From Lobulomyces angularis (Eukaryota > Chytridiomycota > Chytridiomycetes > Lobulomycetales > Lobulomycetaceae), in NCBI GenBank assembly GCA_027604685.1, contig JADHYX010000029.1:1-64000 (forward strand): a DNA stretch of 64,000 nt, read 5' to 3'. The notes under the pieces were generated by a model. The model worked only from the letters and a program-made list of their open reading frames with translations, had not been told where the DNA came from and did not search any database. Within the stretch, counting starts at the first letter, position 1. Every line of letters starts with the position of its first letter. Shown here in pieces: positions 11,142 to 23,273 of this stretch. A program made the translations under genes and the position numbers.

Positions 11142-12589
11142 AAAAAAAAATACACTAAAAAATACCAAAATTTAAATATATTATTTATTTATAACCAAGA
11201 GGTTGCCAAAATGCCAACTATTCTTTTTCTATTTTATTTTATTTGTTGTTGTTGAAAAATTAACAAGTCCAAAAAAACACACTACTGAAATCATTGACAA
11301 GCATCAATCTCCAAAAATCCCTATTATAAGCTTTAACTTAAATTGCTTTCCTTATGAAATACAAAAATTTTTGAAAAATTGAAATTTGAGAATCCTACTC
11401 CAATTCAAGGAAAAAATAAATATTATTTTTAACTTTTAAATATTACAATGAATAATAGCCGCTACATGTCCATCAGTTTTAAAAGTTCGAGATTTAGTTG
11501 GTATCGCTGCAACTGGTTCCCAAAAAATGTAACACATGTGATTTGTATAGTTAGTTGAAGTCTTTGTTTTAATTTTATCCGCCAAATTTTTTATTCCACT
11601 AGTTGCTCTTAGTGGACAAAATTTCGAAATCCTAGTTTTGGGAAGTAAATTTTCCAATAAAAAGGGAAATGAAGTTGGGCAGATTTGGCGTATGTGTTGT
11701 AGTCCAGGTATTCGGTATGTTTAGTCCAAAAAAAATGGTGTTTACAAAAAAATCTTTAGCTCCAAAAGTAACTTATCACTTGAGGATTCATTCATGCTTT
11801 CTTTTATGATGCTGATTTCGATGGTGGTCTTCAAACGTTTCTGGTGGTATGAAGGAAAACTCTTGGAATGGCAATTAAACAAATTTTGATATGAAAGATG
11901 AAAAAATGAAAAGTTAAAAAAGGAAATTGAAAAAAAAATGGAATGGGCAATCTTCTAAAAACATTAATAGCTGGAAGTCAGCGAGGAATTTGAAACCATT
12001 AGCAAAGAAAGAAGAATATGGAGTTTACTGGAGTTTAAAGCCAATGTTTGTCGATTCAATGGTAGAGATGTTATTATTAACAAATTGTTACAAGATTGGT
12101 GCTGTGGCAGGTTATTATTGAGATATTTTACGTTTAATTTTTCCTTATTTTTTTTATTCTAAGACCTTGTGATGACTTGACCTATGTAAATAATGAGGTT
12201 CTTTTTATTTCTTTAAATGGATATAACATTTCTTTTAGATATTTAACATTACGAAAAATTCCTATAATTACTACATATGCACAAAAGATATAAATAGTTT
12301 TTAATTTTTCTAAAAAAAAAAATTAAAAAAAAAAATTTAAATTTAACTAAAAAAAAAAAAATCGTTTTTTAAACAAAAAAAATTTATTTAATTTATATAT
12401 TTCTTTTCTTTCTTTATATAGTTAGTTATTCACATTTTTTTTTTTTTTTTTATTGGTGGTAGAATATAGAAATTTTTTTTAGCATCTTTTAATTAAATTT
12501 TCATTTTTTTGATGTGGTTTAAAAATACAAATAAAAATAAATAAAATGAAAGTGGATTTAAAAAATAAAAAAAAAAAAATAAAATTTTT
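11142..12589. other. Long spacer holding a DEAD-box relic
   Basis: There is no intact gene here. The left and middle parts contain the decayed DEAD-box helicase listed separately. From about 12121 to 12589 there is only AT-rich sequence with poly(A)/poly(T) runs, the 3' flank of the minus-strand hydrolase-phosphatase gene. Confidence 0.55.
11290..12120 (+). pseudogene. Decayed DEAD-box RNA helicase fragment
   Basis: A plus-strand reading with stops and frameshifts keeps diagnostic parts of a DDX5/DBP2-type helicase. PIISFNLN.FPYEIQKFLK lies near 11310-11375. After a one-base frame slip comes the Q-motif FENPTPIQ (about 11384-11408), and then RDLVGIAATGS at about 11487-11520, where motif I breaks off before GKT. 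A weaker GNEVGQIWRMCC..GIRYV follows near 11670. The order and spacing match the family N-terminal half. Everything after about 11760 is too degraded to align by eye. It looks like a dead duplicate; no parent copy is in this window. Confidence 0.7.
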
Positions 12590-14783
12590 CTATAATCTAC
12601 AAGATAAAGTGTCTTGAGCTGTAAAAGTTTGATTTTCAATCAAGTTTGGTTTATAAGTTAACCGATCTTTTAAATTATTAATTTCCACTTGACTTAAGTT
12701 TAAAAAGTCAAGCAAAAACTTTTCAACTGAGTAATACTTTAATTTAAACTTTTTCAGAAATAATGACATTGCTGACTTGTTTGATGTCATCATTGACTTT
12801 ATTTCTTTTAAGGTTAGTACATTCTTGGTTTGTAACAAAATCTTGTTTAACTCTTCATCAGTATCTATAAAAAAATAAAAAAAATAAAATTTAATAATTG
12901 TTTGAAAATTTTTTTTGTTTCTTTTTATAATATCTTTTTTTACAATATAACAATCTTTCCGTGATACTATACTCCATAGCAATTAAATCATCATCAACAC
13001 CAAGTAAACTTAATATTAGTGCTACTAAAACCCCTGTTCTATCTTTACCAGATGTACAATGAAACAAAACGGGATCTAACGGATTTGGGATATCTTGCTT
13101 TGTTTGGGATTCATCTGTAATATCAAAAAAAATTAAAAAATAAAAGATATTTTTAATTTTTTCTTTTTTACCAACACCAGCTAAATATTTAAAGACTTCG
13201 ATGAAAGACTTTATTCCAGATTTTACAATCAACATATAGGCTTCACTAAAACCTTCAGGTGTTCCAGTGGCATACAGTCCCCAACGATGCTTTAAAACTT
13301 CTGGTGTAAATTCATCGTCATTAAATATTGGTAAGTGAATTTTTGAAAAATTTGAAAACCTTCAAAAAAAAAGCATGGCATAAGTTAATTAAAAAACAAA
13401 AATTTGTTATACTCTTCATCTGACTCTGAAGTTCCACCTTCTAAATTTGAACGTAAGTCAATCACGTATCTGATACCCAAGTTGTTAATTTTAGTTAAAC
13501 CCATAGCACTTGCATCATCAATCTAGTAATTGTATACATTAAAAAAAATTTAAAAAAATATGTTTAAAATTTAAACGATTACTTTTGCAGAACGATATAG
13601 AACTCCACGTTTTACAATTTTTCCATCTACTGTAGGAAATCCTCCAACATCTCTGAAGTTTTTTACACCAGGTATTGTTAAAACACGACAATTTGGTAAT
13701 AAATAATTTATTTCATCCATTAATGAATCATCTTCACTTTTCTCAATTTTTATTTGATCAAATGTTGTTGAAAAATTTCCATATGTTAACCAAAAAAAGT
13801 CAAAATCATTCTCTATTTTGTGAAACCACGCTAAACAAGTACTAATTAAGACAGAAGTAGGAGATGGGTGGTATAAATTTTTTCTGTTCAGAAAATTATG
13901 GCAAGCATTATTGATCAAAGCTAATTGATGATTAGGAATTTTATTTGCCCACTCTGCTGCATCTTGCATAGGCACAATTTCATCCATTGTCCCGTGGCAT
14001 GTAAGAACGGCAAGAGTTTTCGGTAGTAAATGGCTTCGTGAAAAAATTACATCAGCTTTCTTCCAACTGGAAACTGTTTCCTTGGTAATGGAATACTTAA
14101 ATTCTTGTTCTTTTACTTTAATATTGTGAGAGGATGTTCCTTTTACCATTAAATCATTAATTTGTTCCGGGTCCACAAAAAGCTTCTTATATAATCCATC
14201 ATATATATTATGTCTTCCACTAATGTTTATCGCAAATCTACAAATAAATGGATTTTTTGTTATTAGGTAGCTCAGTACTGAAGAACCACCTAAGTATAAT
14301 TCAAAAAAAAAAAAAAAATTAGGCAGCAACTAGTATTCGTTTTACCAATTGAGTGGCCCACTAAGCAATAAATTCTCCAATTTTTCTCTAGAAAAAATTT
14401 GACACAATTATCAATACTATCCACCCAGGTTTCCGGTGAAATTGTATTCACCGAAGATTCCTGTACACTTAGTCTAAATGATGAGTGAGACATTTCCTCT
14501 GCTAACGATTTTTGGAACAGATAATCTTTATGGCCTTGGAAAAAAATTTTCATTAAATTTTCATTAAATGAATTAGAATTGCAGTTTACCAAGATAACCA
14601 TGCACAATAATGACTAGAAGTAAAAAATTAGGAAAAAAAATCAAGGTGTTTGTGTAAAACTAAAAAAGGAAACAAATTTGAATTACCCAATTTGGAAAAA
14701 TTGCCTTTTTCAAGAGATGCATCGTTATTCTTTATCAACAGAGTACCTTGGCAGTTTCCGGTTGCTAAAATGACTTCCTGCAT
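12590..14783 (-). CDS. Fusion protein: alpha/beta-hydrolase followed by tyrosine-type phosphatase
   Basis: Start ATG 14783-14781 gives MQEVILATGNCQG. The N-terminal half is a serine hydrolase: oxyanion region VIIVHGYLGHKD, nucleophile elbow GHSIGGSS, Asp in GTMDEIVP and catalytic His in NACHNFLN, the order expected of an S33-like fold. After about 300 residues a second domain begins with IPGVKNFRDVGG and RGVLYRSAKV. It continues with the IDLRS element and the P-loop HCTSGKDRTG (Cys nucleophile and Arg present), then ALILSLLGV. This is the Y_phosphatase3 / Siw14-like group. The C-terminus is helical and ends TLSCRL. Both active sites look intact. The long exon 13571-14329 spans the join without a break, so this is one gene rather than two neighbours. 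The substrates are unknown. Confidence 0.88.
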
Positions 14784-15326
14784 ATTAAATTTTTAATTTT
14801 TATGCTTGGGAGAAATATTAACTCCACGGAATGAAAAACATCAAGTATAATACTACAATCCCATTACTTGTAAAATGAAGATGAAAGTGAAAGTTGAGTA
14901 ATTATTAATCTCGTATTAAAAAATGAAACAATTAAATTGGGTTTTGAAATTAGTTAAATGAGTTGCAGCAACAAACCAATATTTCACTACTTCATGTAAT
15001 TGTTTAAAAAAAAAATTGACTTTTATAATATGTAGATCCGTTTTACAGGAATTGAATGATTGTCATTTAAATACGCAAAACTGAAAATCGACAAACAGAA
15101 TGTAAACTGGAATTATCGTTTCTACTCATTTCCTAGGGGACTTACAAAAAAAAAAATCATTCAAACTTGCTCATGCTTTAAGTTTCAGAGTCATTATATA
15201 CATGAATTTCTAGTTAATTTATAAGTCTTTTTTTAATCATTTCTTTTGTGTTTCCTGAAGCTTTAAGGAATGAATTTTTCAATCTGGTTGCACAAAAAAT
15301 TTTAAAAAATTTTGTAAAAAAAAACG
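14784..15326. other. Divergent promoter region, no gene seen
   Basis: About 540 bp lie between the hydrolase-phosphatase gene (minus) and the TMEM33 gene (plus). The sequence is AT-rich with no open frame or recognisable element, apart from an A-rich tract just before each start. Confidence 0.5.
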
Positions 15327-16589
15327 ATGGCAGAACTCACCAACGAAAATGAATTAAAGAAAGATTCCGCAACTCAACCCCTTTCTGCTAGACTTTCAAC
15401 TTTATTGTTAAAAAGTAAATATTGAAATAAAGTCTACTAATTTTAATTATACTTGTTGCTTCTTTTCCAGTAAAGTTTCTTTGGTTTTTTGGACATTTTG
15501 CAACTGGTAAAAAAATTGTTTTTTTTATATTGTTAATTTATTATACATTAGTAACTTATGGGACCATTTATTTATTACGATATGGCATCTTTTCTGGAGG
15601 TGCAACTTATTATTCAAGAGCTTTATACGGCGCCTTATTATCATATTCTATAATATTATACAAGGGTAATTGTTTAAGAAATTATTACATTTTTTTTTTT
15701 TATTTTCATTATATTGTCTAATGCAGTTAATGATTTAACAAAATTCTTGTTTTTTAGCTCATGGCATACCACAATTAAGTAGAGCCTTTTTGCAACGAAT
15801 AATGATGGATGAAAATTCACAGTATTTGCTGTTGGCCATACTATGGGTTAGTTCCACACCCGCTGCTGGTATGCGAATTTTGAAATAAAAAAATTTGTTA
15901 AAAATAATTCTATTTACTGATTAACATTCTTTTTTTTTTATTAGTTTCATTGATTCCTTATGTAATCTTTTCCCTATTTCATGTTGTAACATTCACTCGC
16001 ACTGAAATAATTCCCACAATTCAGCCACCTCCATTTAATACCACAATAAAAAAAGGTTTAAAATTATTTTTATATCTTTTCGCTCATATTTAAATAAAAA
16101 TTCTTAATATTTTTTATAGTTGTATCAGTTTTGACAAAGTTTACCATTTCGTTCCAGATGAAAGGTTTAACCGCTGTTGCATATTTGGAAGTTTGGGTTA
16201 TAATGCCTTACCTTGTGTTAACTATATTTTTAGGAAAAACTTCAATTTTAACTCCATTAATTTATGGGCATTTTCTGAGATTTAGACATTTCTTTTCACC
16301 ATTGACAAGAAAAAGTTTCGCAGATTTAGAAAATAAGTTAGATGTTTTCTTTCAGAAAAATAATGTGCCTATATTTTTAAAAAATATATATTTGAAAACA
16401 AAAGAATTTTGCTCAAGTAAGACATTTTTATTTTCATTTTTTTTCTTTTTTTTCTTTTTTATATTAATTAAATTTATAAATTCTTTTTTTTTTTTTTTTT
16501 CTTATTGCATAGATCTGAATGTTGAACATATTTATCAACATCATGCACAAAAAAATGATGCTTTGACAAAAAATGAAGAGAGTACTTAA
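15327..16589 (+). CDS. TMEM33/PER33/POM33-family ER and nuclear-envelope membrane protein
   Basis: Start ATG 15327 gives MAELTNENELKKDSATQ. Joined exons give hydrophobic segments FLWFFGHFATVTYGTIYLL, ALYGALLSYSIILY, LLLAILWVSSTPAAVSLIPY and YLEVWVIMPYLVLTIFLG. Between them lie the family signatures QLSRAFLQRIMMDENSQYLL and YGHFLRFRHFFSPLTRKSF, which match the TMEM33 pattern of a final FLR.RY.S..R element. In yeasts these proteins shape ER tubules and help nuclear pore distribution. The last intron (16417-16512, 96 nt) is a multiple of three and has no stop, so its retention would insert a Phe-rich hydrophobic stretch before LNVEHIYQHH. The C-terminal tail is hydrophilic. Identification is by sequence pattern and membrane layout. 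Confidence 0.82.
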
Positions 16590-16961
16590 TTATACTTTTA
16601 ATTAGGTTTACTGCACACAATTGGATTGTATCATTTTTATTTTTTTGTAAATTTTTGATCCTTCTTTATTTTATTTTAATATGTAATTTTTTTTATAACA
16701 AAAAAAATAAAATAAAAAATAAAGAGTAGATTAATGTAGTTCATGAGCTTTTAATAATAAAGTTTTGATTTACTGCAATTTTAGATTTTTTTTTTATAAA
16801 GAATTAGGTGTTATTTTTTTTATAAAAAATATCAATCTATAGAATATAAATAAAAAAATTAAAAAAAAATACTGCTAATGCAAAAATTTATCAAGAAACT
16901 TTATAATGCTTTTTTACAAATCATAAATGAAAAATTCATAACAACCAAAATTTATTCAAAA
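16590..16961. other. Convergent 3' intergenic region
   Basis: About 370 bp separate the 3' ends of the TMEM33 and NOP53 genes. AT-rich with AATAAA-like A-rich words on both strands; nothing else seen. Confidence 0.5.
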
Positions 16962-18533
16962 TTATTTAAAACGTTTATATGAGTGTACTTCAATGACTTT
17001 TTTCTTAAATTTACGTTTTTTACCAACTGGTACTCTAGGTTCGATTAATCCTCTTTCCTGCAAACTATTGAATCTCTCTGTAAAAATGTTACCCTCCGGC
17101 TAAATATATTTTTTATTAATAATGGTTTAATTTGTTTTAGATGTTTTAATAGAAAACTACCTTTATAATTCGTAAAGAGTCTGCCAAATCTTCTGTCAAT
17201 GTAACATCTAAAGCTTTTGGAATAGATTTGAACCTAATGGAAATTTTGGTTAAGCTTGCAACTAAAAAAGGAAAATAATTACTTGTGAGGTCCAAGCCTC
17301 ATCTGGGATGATTCTTTAACAGTTACAGATTTTTCCATATTCAATGTGCTGTTGACAGCATTATTAATTTCCTTTATATTAGACACTTGGAGAGCAAGTT
17401 CTTTTGCATCTTTGATTTTTTTTTCTTCACGTTCTTTAGCAATCTTCCTCTGCTCCTTATTTCTTTGAGCTCTAGTTTTTCTAGATTCAGATAATACAAC
17501 TTTAGCAAAATTGTTATCATCTTCTTCCATCTGTAAAAGAACGTTAAAAAAATACACATATAATAAAACAAGAAAAAAAATTAAAAAAAAAAAAAAAAAC
17601 TAACATACATTATCTTCTTCGATTTCATCACCACTAACATCGACATCCATTTCTTCATTTAACTCGTTAAGTTCAGATGGAAATGAAACCAGCTCTTCAA
17701 GTTTGTTGTTGCGATCAGCAATTCTCAGTTCTTCATCCACTGCTTCCTGCAGAGTTACTTGATGCTCTTTAAAGCTGGGGTTGTAAGATTGTCCATTTTC
17801 CGCTAATTTCACTGACTCCACATGTTTAGATCTAGTTTCTGGAAGTGCAGGTTTCTAAAAAAAAAAAAAATTAACAAAAGAATAAAAACAAAAACCATTT
17901 ACTTTTTTCTTGAATGGTTTAATAATTTCATCAATAAACTCATTTTCTGGAGCAACTTTTGGAACTGCATTTTCTCCCCAAATGTCAACACCATTTTTTT
18001 TATGCTTATTGTGGGAAGCTGAAGTATTTTTTACAGAGAAAATTTTTTTATTTTTTTCCAGCTTTTCAACAGCTTTCTGAATACTTTTTAAAGTCGTTCG
18101 AGAAATTATTCTTTTTTTTTTTCCATAAATCATTTCTCTCACGTTGGAAGAAACTGGGTGACATCTTGAAAGCAACATGGGTACAGAGGAATCTGGAGTT
18201 AAAATCTGCTGATATTTTAATGGCTTTGATTTTAACTTTTTTTTTACTTTGATTAAAATAAAACTTATTAAAAAATTTTATTATTATGAGTAATAATTAC
18301 ACTGGGTATCTCCAGATTTATCAATGGAAAAAAGTGAACTATCAGAAACTTTATGTAACTTTTCACTATAAAAGTAAATTTTTAAAATACTTGAAAATTC
18401 TAATTAAAAAATACCCTGTAGTTCTTAATTCTTCGTTAATTTCAGAAAGACCCTCTTCAATTTTCGTTATATCTACATTCTTTCTCCATGCTTTTTTTCC
18501 TTTCCTTGAAGGTTGAGCTTTTTTTGAAATCAT
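16962..18533 (-). CDS. NOP53: Ribosome biogenesis protein NOP53 (GLTSCR2/PICT-1 family)
   Basis: Start ATG 18533 gives the family opening ISKKAQPSRKGKKAWRKNVD. The next exon has EKLHKVSDSSLFSIDKSGD, followed after an intron by LKSKPLKYQQIL and VREMIYGKKKRI. Central exons are acidic and charged (VDVSGDEIEED; a RAQRNKEQRKIAKEREEKK coil). The C-terminus SLRIIKPEGNIFTERFNSLQ..RGLIEPRVPVGKKRKFKKKV is the conserved NOP53 end. NOP53 acts in the nucleolus on late 60S maturation and recruits the Mtr4-exosome for 7S/ITS2 processing. Its Mtr4-binding (AIM) motif was not located by eye. Introns are short and the chosen splices keep the frame throughout. Confidence is high from both ends. Confidence 0.88.
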
Positions 18534-18942
18534 TTTAGATAATTTGCAAAATTATATGAAACAAAAAAAAAAAAAAAAAAAAAAAAAATTTTTTTTCTGA
18601 ATGAAACAATGAAATTTCTAAGATTTTTACACTCATTCATAATTTTTAAACATTATAACATATTTGCAAAAACTGATATTAATTTAAGTGGAATTTTTTT
18701 GACAACCAAAATTTTTTTTTGGAAATTTAAGTTTAGTTATTTCTCAATTTTTATAGATGTATTGAATTCTTCAATAATGCAACGTATAGCAGTGACTTTT
18801 ATTTAATAAGCACTGTAATTTAAAAAACTATAAAATGAATATTTTTATAAAACTTACAATTAGGATAAAAAAATGATATGTAAATGTATTTTTTTAAATT
18901 TTAGTTGGTTTTCAATAATAAATATTGATAAAAATTAATTAG
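18534..18942. other. Spacer between NOP53 promoter and bZIP 3' end
   Basis: About 410 bp with a poly(A) tract of roughly 28 nt followed directly by poly(T) near 18560-18597, then AT-rich sequence. No gene or recognisable regulatory site seen. Confidence 0.5.
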
Positions 18943-20288
18943 TTAGCATTCTTCAATTCTTCTAGCTTTTTTTATCAAATCTAATAAGCAATAAGTCAAA
19001 AATTAGCACCTTATCAAATGCTTACCTATCACTTCATTCTTATCCTCTTGAATAATCGCTATGGCTACACGTTCTTTAAGTTTTACGAATTCATTACACG
19101 AAGCCTTCGAGGAGAACATCTCACAAAGTTCATTAAGGGTTGATGGATCTGATATATAAAATTTTTTTTTAATAACTAATTCAGAATTTAGATACCTGTT
19201 ATTACTCGCTGAACTTGCTCCTTAAGTTGTTTATCAACCAAAGGACATTCTTCCTTAACATCGATATTTTTAGTTTCAACTGGAAGATCTGCAGTATCCT
19301 AGAAATGTAAGTTAACATGGCTCAATAATTTATTAATAATACCAGCAGCTTATCTATAGTATTATCAGTTTCCAATTGAATTGAATCTAGTCCATGTTCT
19401 CTATACTCATTGAATACTGTTGGCGAAGAAGTATTTGTAGAAGTAGGATATAATCCAAAATTTAGCGACTGCAATTTATCAATTCCGGTATTTGAAAATA
19501 TATCAGAAGAGTTAAAAGAAAATAATTCATCTTTATGTGCACTTTGACCATTGATTGCATTTGGTGGAGGAGTGAGATTTGAATCAAAATTAAAAGTACT
19601 GTCATTCGAGAACAGGTTAAAATCAGAAATATTATTAGTGAATAAACTTTCTGAAAAAGGAGAAGTGGCATCTATCGTACTTGGAGGAGATGAAAGATGC
19701 GATGATAATTGGTTTAGTAATTTCTGATTATCAGCTACGGGATAATCAAAAGTAAATTGCATATCCTTTTTTTTTAAGATTAATCAGAGTTTATTTTCAA
19801 CTCAAATAAGCTCACCTTTAACATGCTATTTTCAGTTCGTAAATTTTCTATAGTTTCCTTAAGCTGCTTATTTTCTTGAATTAATTTCAAAGTGCTTTCT
19901 CCTTTTGACAGTTTATTCGCTTCTTCTAGTTCTCGTACTTTAGTTTCCAAATCTGAGAGATATTTTTCTTTACGCTCTCTAAAAGCTCTTTGGGCAGCCC
20001 TGTTTTGAGCAGTTCTTTTATTTGAGGGATCCTAAAGAAAAAAAAAATTATAAAGTAGGTAGAATATTGAAGTAATACTATTTGAGTAGGTTTTCTGCCT
20101 GGTTTTTTTTTTTCAGTTTGGCCCTTTTTGTTTGATTCTTCTTCATTGTCATCCTCTGAGTGGGAAGTGGTGTTGGATTTGCTCTTTCTGGAACTGATGT
20201 TGTTAGTGTCGGCTTCCCTCTTTGAGTTAACATTTAGCATAGTAGGAAACCCAGGAATCGGTTGGGTTAAAAAATCTAAAAACTGCAT
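18943..20288 (-). CDS. Yap1/Pap1-type (AP-1-like) bZIP transcription factor with C-terminal Cys-rich domain
   Basis: Start ATG 20288 gives MQFLDFLTQPIPGF. After a Ser/Asn-rich region and KKPGRKP comes the basic region NKRTAQNRAAQRAFRERKEK, the Yap signature with Gln and Phe in place of the usual Ala and Ser. It runs into a leucine zipper (LSDLETKVRELEEAN). A long Ser/Asn/Phe-rich middle part follows (SPFSESLFTNNISDFNLF). The C-terminal part has KEECPLVDKQLKEQV, then LNELCEMFSSKASCNEFV, the spacing of the Yap1/Pap1 c-CRD. A final short exon ends KKARRIEEC. In yeasts these cysteines form disulfides under peroxide stress and mask the export signal, so the factor stays nuclear and induces antioxidant genes. 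The retained cysteines suggest the same redox control here. It shares a promoter of only 150 bp with KU70. Confidence 0.9.
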
Positions 20289-20438
20289 ATTTTATCAAAA
20301 AAAGTTTTGAAATTTAAATATGGAAAAGCCCCAAAATTTTTTATCTACACATCAAATCTACTTAGAACAGTCTGGAACCTACTTTCGTAGCACTTTTTTT
20401 TTCTATCTTAATACTTCTCGTATAGCGTTGCATCATTA
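20289..20438. promoter_or_regulatory. Short bidirectional promoter between the Yap1-like gene and KU70
   Basis: The two start codons point away from each other and are 150 bp apart, so both promoters and 5' UTRs must lie in this interval. No TATA or factor site is clear by eye. Confidence 0.6.
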
Positions 20439-22905
20439 ATGTCAAATTGGATTCAAAACTTTGAAAACTTTGAAGACGGTTTTCTACTATGGTACTCATT
20501 CTCTAAATTGTAAAATCCTTTTTAATAGATCCCTTACTTGAAGAAGATGAAGACGATTTTGAAGAAAGGACTGGTTTAGATTCCATTTTGTGGGTTATTG
20601 ACTGTTCACCACAGATGCTTTCCTCCTTTGAAGATGAACACTCTTTTTTTGAAACAGCCATTTCATGCGTTATAAAGTCTCTACAAAATAAAATCATCTG
20701 TAGTGACAGCGATCTCATAGGTTTAAAAATCTATTATAAATCATATCATTAATAATAAAAAGGAGTACTTTTTTATGGAACGAAAAAAAAGCAAAACGCA
20801 TTTGGGCACGAAAATGTTTATCTTTTATATGACTTAGATGTTCCTGACGTCGACAGAATATTAAAATTAGAAACTTATCAGAACAATTCGGACTCTTTTC
20901 TAGACGAATTGGGTACATCTGAAAAGTACGCATTTTCAGATGTGTTATGGACAATTTCATCTGTTTTTTCTTCTGTTACAAAAAAACTTGCTTCAAAAAG
21001 AGTATTTTTAGTTACGAATCAAGACAATCCTGATCAGGATGATATAAAAAAATTAAGGTCTTCAAAAACCAGAGCAAAGGTAAATATTCGTTATTTATTT
21101 TACAATCCTGCTAATTACAGTATTTAGGATTTGAAGGATCTCGAAATTTCTATTGATTTGTTCGCTATGGAGGATGCCCAGAAACCATTTAATTATGATT
21201 TATTTTTTAAGGTTTGCAATCAATACTAATTACTAATTTAAAAAAAAATGAATTTAACAATGTTTCTAATTTTCTTAAAGGAAATTATTTCAGAAGAAGA
21301 AGGTATATCAAAAAGCGTCTCAGCAATTTCAAAGTTTGAACAATTTGAGCAAAAAGGTATTAAAACATATATTTCTTTATATAAACGTTTGATCCTTTAT
21401 GATACTAGTGCGTAGTAAGCAAGTAAAAAAACGAACCGCTTTTAAGATTCCTTTTGTTATCCATGAGGGTCTTCAAATTTCAGTGTTAGGGTAATCACAA
21501 AATATATTTTCCTTTTAAAATTCTAGGTATAATTTGTTGATCGATCAAAAAAAGGGTCTTCCAGTCAACTTAGAATCAAAGACTAACCTTCAGGTGAAGA
21601 CCACTACGAAGTATATGTGTGAAGACACTGCACAATATCTATTACCGACGGATATTAAATATTTTTATGAATACGGCGGTGAAAGGGTAGTTTTTACAAA
21701 AGAGGAGCTTGTAGGTCTTAAAAACTTTGGGGATCCAAGTATATTTCTTCAATTTTAAATCTTTTTTTGTATATTAATTGTTACTTATTTTTATGTTCAG
21801 GTCTTGTTTTGCTAGGTTTTAAACCCTTCTCAGCACTAAAAATGCAGCAGAATATTAAGGTAATTAAACTATTCTTGTATCTTATACATTTTTTTTAATA
21901 TAGCATCCTAGTTTTATTTATCCAAATGAATTAGATGTTGCGGGAAGCAGTTCCTTTTTCGCCCATTTACTTGATAGGTGAAAAATTTTTATGTTTTAAA
22001 ATTTTCTTATTGTACATTTCAGAATGTTGTATTTAGAAAGAGTTGCAATTTGCAGACTTATTCCCAGAAAGAACTCTGCACCTAGGCTTGTTGCACTATA
22101 TCCTGATGTAAACACAATAATAAAGTATATTAATAACAAAAATTCAACACTCATTAGAATGGAGAGAAAACTGAAGAAAATGTAGATAGTGATGCATTTT
22201 ATGGATTTCACGTTATATACCTACCGTTTGCAGATGATCGAAGGAGTGTAATTGACTTTAAGTTACCCGAGAGTAAAAAATTATTCTTCAACATTTATTT
22301 TTATCTTGATTTATTATTACGAATATTAGTCAGTGAACAACATATCGAATCGGCAAAAAAAATTGTAAAAAAAGTTGGATTAAAAAAAATAGATCCATCT
22401 TACTTCTTTAACCCTTCTCTCCAAACTCACTTTGCTAATCTCCAAGCACTAGCATTAAAACGCTCTATAAAAGAAGATGTAGAGGATAAAACTTTACCGA
22501 AAACAGAATCAATTCATCAAAGAGCAGGCGAATTAATAAAAATTCACAATGAGGTATACCTTTAAGGATTATTAATAAAATTAAAAATTTTTTTTTCATT
22601 TTCTAGTTTTGTAAATCAAATTTGGTGGAAGCGGAAGAAGAAGCAAGACCAGAAAAAAAAAAAAAAATAGAAGTCTCACATGATATCAGTGATGCCAATT
22701 TTGAAATTTTGGCAAAAGAGGGATTGGTAAATCATTTTTTTTTGTAAACCTTTTTTTTATTTTTTTATCAATTTTTTTAATATTTTAGTTATCAAGTCTT
22801 ACAGTACCAGAATTAAGCACATTTTTGAAAAAAATTGGAAAGAAAGCTGCTAGTAAAAAAAAAGCAGATGTTATTGAAGCCATTGTAAAACATTTCGGAT
22901 TTTAA
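20439..22905 (+). CDS. KU70: Ku70 subunit of the Ku DNA end-binding complex
   Basis: The first exon (20439-20478) gives MSNWIQNFENFED. The second (20529-20720) gives an acidic stretch, then LDSILWVIDCSPQM, the start of the Ku von Willebrand-like domain. It continues AISCVIKSLQNKIICSDSDL, then IGVLFYGT across an intron. Next come NVYLLYDLDVPDVDRIL and GTSEKYAFSDVLWTISSVFS, typical of Ku70 rather than Ku80, and the beta-barrel with DQKKGLPVNLESK and YEYGGERVVFTKEEL. The C-terminus LSSLTVPELSTFLKKIGKKA is a SAP domain, another Ku70 trait. The Ku70-Ku80 ring binds double-strand ends for non-homologous end joining and telomere protection. The very short first exon and its splice are inferred; the rest is secure. 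Confidence 0.93.
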
Positions 22906-23273
22906 AGTTTATTTATGTATATTAAGAGGTAAAACAATAGTTTAAAAAACGATAAATCATAATTTTTTTGAAACTTATTTTTTTTAATTAAGTCACATAA
23001 TATGAGATTTAAATCCTAATCTATTAGAGAGATGTATTTTATTCTTCTTTTTTTTTATTTTTTAATATTTGTAAGATTATTTTTTTACTAGTTCTTACAT
23101 TTATTACTGATAATATCAAAATTTAAAAAAAATATTTTTTTTGGATATGGTAATAATAATTAAACTAACTTTAGGAATAAAATAAATTATATCAAGAGTA
23201 ATAAATATCTAGTTACGCGTTTTTTATTGTAGTTGAAAGCAGTTGTTTTTTTATTTTTTATTTAGTTATGATT
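22906..23273. other. Convergent 3' intergenic region
   Basis: About 370 bp between the ends of KU70 and the topoisomerase gene. AT-rich; nothing recognised. Confidence 0.5.

Noticed and set aside
18286..18806. Plus-strand open frames over the 5' part of NOP53 and its upstream spacer
   Set aside because: The left one is antisense to conserved NOP53 exons (KGKKAWRKN, EKLHKVSDSSLF); the right one is low-complexity spacer.
20503..20718. Ser-rich minus-strand open frame that could splice to a downstream piece as a small gene
   Set aside because: The plus strand of the same bases encodes the conserved Ku70 N-terminal domain (LDSILWVIDCSPQM, IICSDSDLIGVLFYGT), so the minus frame is its shadow.
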